In this document: positions 28,996 to 30,451 of the stretch, in pieces | Numbering within the stretch: the first letter of the stretch is position 1 | How the letters are laid out: every line of letters begins with the position of its first letter | Assembly (NCBI GenBank): GCA_902651635.1 | Contig: CACRSC010000015.1 | Span: 1,141,231-1,171,681, forward strand | Direction of reading: 5' to 3' | Length of the DNA stretch: 30,451 nt | Source of the DNA: Mastigamoeba balamuthi | Lineage: Eukaryota > Evosea > Mastigamoebida > Mastigamoebidae | Made by a program: the position numbers and the translations under genes | Notes under the pieces: generated by a model | What the model was told of the DNA's origin: nothing | Seen by the model: the letters and a program-made list of their open reading frames with translations, nothing else | Database searches by the model: none

Positions 28996-29337
28996 AGGAG
29001 CTGTCATGTAAACATTGAGAGCTCACTCGGTGTTGTTCCTCAGTTCCGTCAGTGCAAAGCTGATCTGGTCTCTTCCCCCTTTCCCCACGTCACGCGACCG
29101 ATTTCCGTTCGGGCACACCACGCCAAGCAGGAAGAAGTCGTTGGAAGGGGGCGAAATCAGTGCGAGGGCCTCGAATGACGTCGATTCCCGCAGAAGATAC
29201 GGCACACGCACGGCGAATATCCGGCGGTTGCAGCACCGATGACGTGGGGGCAGTTGGGCCCAACGATCGATCACATCCTTGGCTGCTCAACGAGGAGAGC
29301 ACCCCTGACCGCAGCCGCAGCTTTGCCAGTGCCCACA
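28996..29337. other. Upstream region of the amidase-like gene
   Basis: No gene is seen. ATATC at 29217-29221 lies about 117 nt before the ATG at 29338. Confidence 0.35.
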
Positions 29338-30432
29338 ATGCGCTCGCACGCCGTGATCACGGCGGCCATCATCGCCCTCGCGGCTCGCATGGCCGCTGCC
29401 TCGTGCTCGGGCAAGTGCGCCGACATCAACACCAACGTCTGCAGCTCGGGGTTTGTCAAGGGTGAGCCCGCGCCCTCCTCCTCCTCCAGCTTCGGGCAGC
29501 CACAGAAGCAGCTCGTGCTCGCCCCCGGGTTTCGGGTTTCTTTTTTCCCGACAACGGGCAAAGACGGCCTGTCGGGCGCCGAGCTTCTGAGCAACCGCGA
29601 CGCGAACCGAACCGCAGGGCTGTGCCCGGGGGCGGCGAACATCCAGTGCTGCACGGGGAAGCTGTGCCACGGCAAGTGCGCCAACACGGACGAGTACACG
29701 TGCAGCACGGGCTTCGCCACAGGTGCAAGCGCCCGCCGTCGCAGGAAAACGCCCGGGATGACCAACCGACAAGGGGGCATGGGCGACCAACCGCAGACTG
29801 ACCGCACTAACCCGCAAAAACACAACGCAAACGACGGCGAAAACGGCGCAGGGCTGTGCAACGGGGCGGCGAACATCAAGTGCTGCGGGGGGACGCTGGC
29901 GCACAAGGGGAGCGCGGGCGGGTACAACCGGGCGGCGGCGGTGGCGTACGCGGACAAGCACTGGAACAAGCCCAACCACGACTGCAGCAAGGCGTACTCG
30001 AGCTGCACGCCCTACTCGTACTGGGGCGGCGAGCACTGCGGCTACCCCAGCCACGGCGGCGACTGCGCCAACTTCGTCAGCCAGTGCCTCCTCGCCGGCG
30101 GCCACCCCCCGCTCAGCGGCGGCGGCCCCTGCCGCGGCTACCCCTGCGGCAAGGAGGAGGTCGGCGCCAAGAACCTCGGCCTCTGCCTCAGCACCAAGAA
30201 GGGCTGGAAGCGGGCCTGCGGCAAGCACATGCCGCCCCCCTCCTACATCGCCCTCGGCGACGTCCTCGTCTACCACGCCGGCAGCTGCGACAGCGCCGAC
30301 GCCCACGCCACCATCGTCACCTCCACCTCCGGCGGCGTCAAGATCTCCTGCCACTCGAGCGAGAAGCACAACGTCGCCTACACCTACCTCGCCTCCAGCA
30401 AGCCCTACTACGAGTGGCTCCACAAGCCCTGA
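29338..30432 (+). CDS. Secreted Amidase_6-type protein with duplicated Cys-rich modules
   Basis: Predicted 269 residues; exons 29338-29461, 29618-29722, 29852-30432. The N-terminus is a signal peptide (ITAAIIALAARMAAA, cleavage probably before SCSGKC). Two Cys-rich modules follow: CSGKCADINTNVCSSGFVKG with LCPGAANIQCC, and CHGKCANTDEYTCSTGFATG with LCNGAANIKCC. The two introns fall at the same codon (Gly) of each module, so the pair arose by exon duplication. The catalytic-type domain begins YNRAAAVAYADKHW and holds the hallmark GGDCANFVSQCLLAGG, then the His in DAHATIVTST, which fits the Cys/His pair of the Amidase_6 / NlpC-like papain fold. It may cleave bacterial wall peptides or amides outside the cell, useful to a bacterivore (inference). 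Confidence 0.85.
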   Translation: MRSHAVITAAIIALAARMAAASCSGKCADINTNVCSSGFVKGEPAPSSSSSFGQPQKQLVLAPGFRVSFFPTTGKDGLSGAELLSNRDANRTAGLCPGAANIQCCTGKLCHGKCANTDEYTCSTGFATGASARRRRKTPGMTNRQGGMGDQPQTDRTNPQKHNANDGENGAGLCNGAANIKCCGGTLAHKGSAGGYNRAAAVAYADKHWNKPNHDCSKAYSSCTPYSYWGGEHCGYPSHGGDCANFVSQCLLAGGHPPLSGGGPCRGYPCGKEEVGAKNLGLCLSTKKGWKRACGKHMPPPSYIALGDVLVYHAGSCDSADAHATIVTSTSGGVKISCHSSEKHNVAYTYLASSKPYYEWLHKP

Positions 30433-30451
30433 ACCATCCCCCACTCTCCCC

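Noticed and set aside
1-30451. CRISPR array, bacterial operons or prophage
   Set aside because: No spaced direct repeats; genes are spliced and eukaryotic throughout.

Overview
The window is eukaryotic nuclear DNA from a GC-rich protist with compact, intron-dense genes. Introns are mostly 31-130 nt. Gene content points to an amoebozoan, perhaps Archamoeba-like, because it combines a DHX34-type helicase, YVH1, a Vps4-like AAA protein, a C2/EF-hand phosphatidylserine decarboxylase, PLAC8, Spt23/Mga2-like and Amidase_6-type genes. This placement is inference and no species is claimed. Exon limits were set by eye from reading-frame continuity, splice phase and family resemblance; no transcript data were available.

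Left end (1-3226): the 3' part of a broken Ty3/gypsy chromovirus-type LTR retrotransposon (about 1-1798), a probable 3' LTR start at 1799 with two hairpins, then a gene-poor AT-rich stretch full of TGCACAT-like words. Next comes a divergent pair: a Vps4-like MIT-AAA gene (minus, 3227-4811) with degenerate ATPase motifs, and a CofE-like gamma-glutamyl ligase gene (plus, 5114-6161). A doubtful small minus-strand gene (6397-6632) and an SNG1/DUF3533-type membrane protein (7446-9303) follow. A 2.2-kb poorly explained stretch holds a possible two-exon gene (10879-11330).

Middle (11496-20847): a TALE-like homeodomain gene, a minus-strand tRNA-Met(CAT), and then a tight plus-strand row of four genes: a pseudokinase (12886-14103), a YVH1/DUSP12 homologue whose catalytic Cys is Ser (14291-15443), a DHX34-type DEAH helicase (15548-19519) and a PLAC8 protein (20012-20847). 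YVH1 (60S ribosome maturation) and DHX34 (mRNA surveillance) both act on RNA or ribosomes; nothing else visible ties the row together.

Right end (21230-30432): an intronless kelch protein (plus) converges on an Old Yellow Enzyme-type flavin oxidoreductase (minus) that carries an extra C-terminal Cys cluster. The oxidoreductase shares a 335-bp promoter region with a 15-exon phosphatidylserine decarboxylase (plus). Then come an Spt23/Mga2-like DNA-binding protein (minus, 5' end unresolved), a tandem repeat of about 150 bp, and a secreted Amidase_6-type protein with duplicated Cys-rich modules.

Three window-wide patterns stand out. Donor sites favour GTRCG (C at +4) over the usual GTRAG. A GATAT/ATATC word lies 28-120 nt upstream of most start codons. 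Four genes (Vps4-like, kinase, YVH1, homeodomain) each lack defining functional residues of their families.
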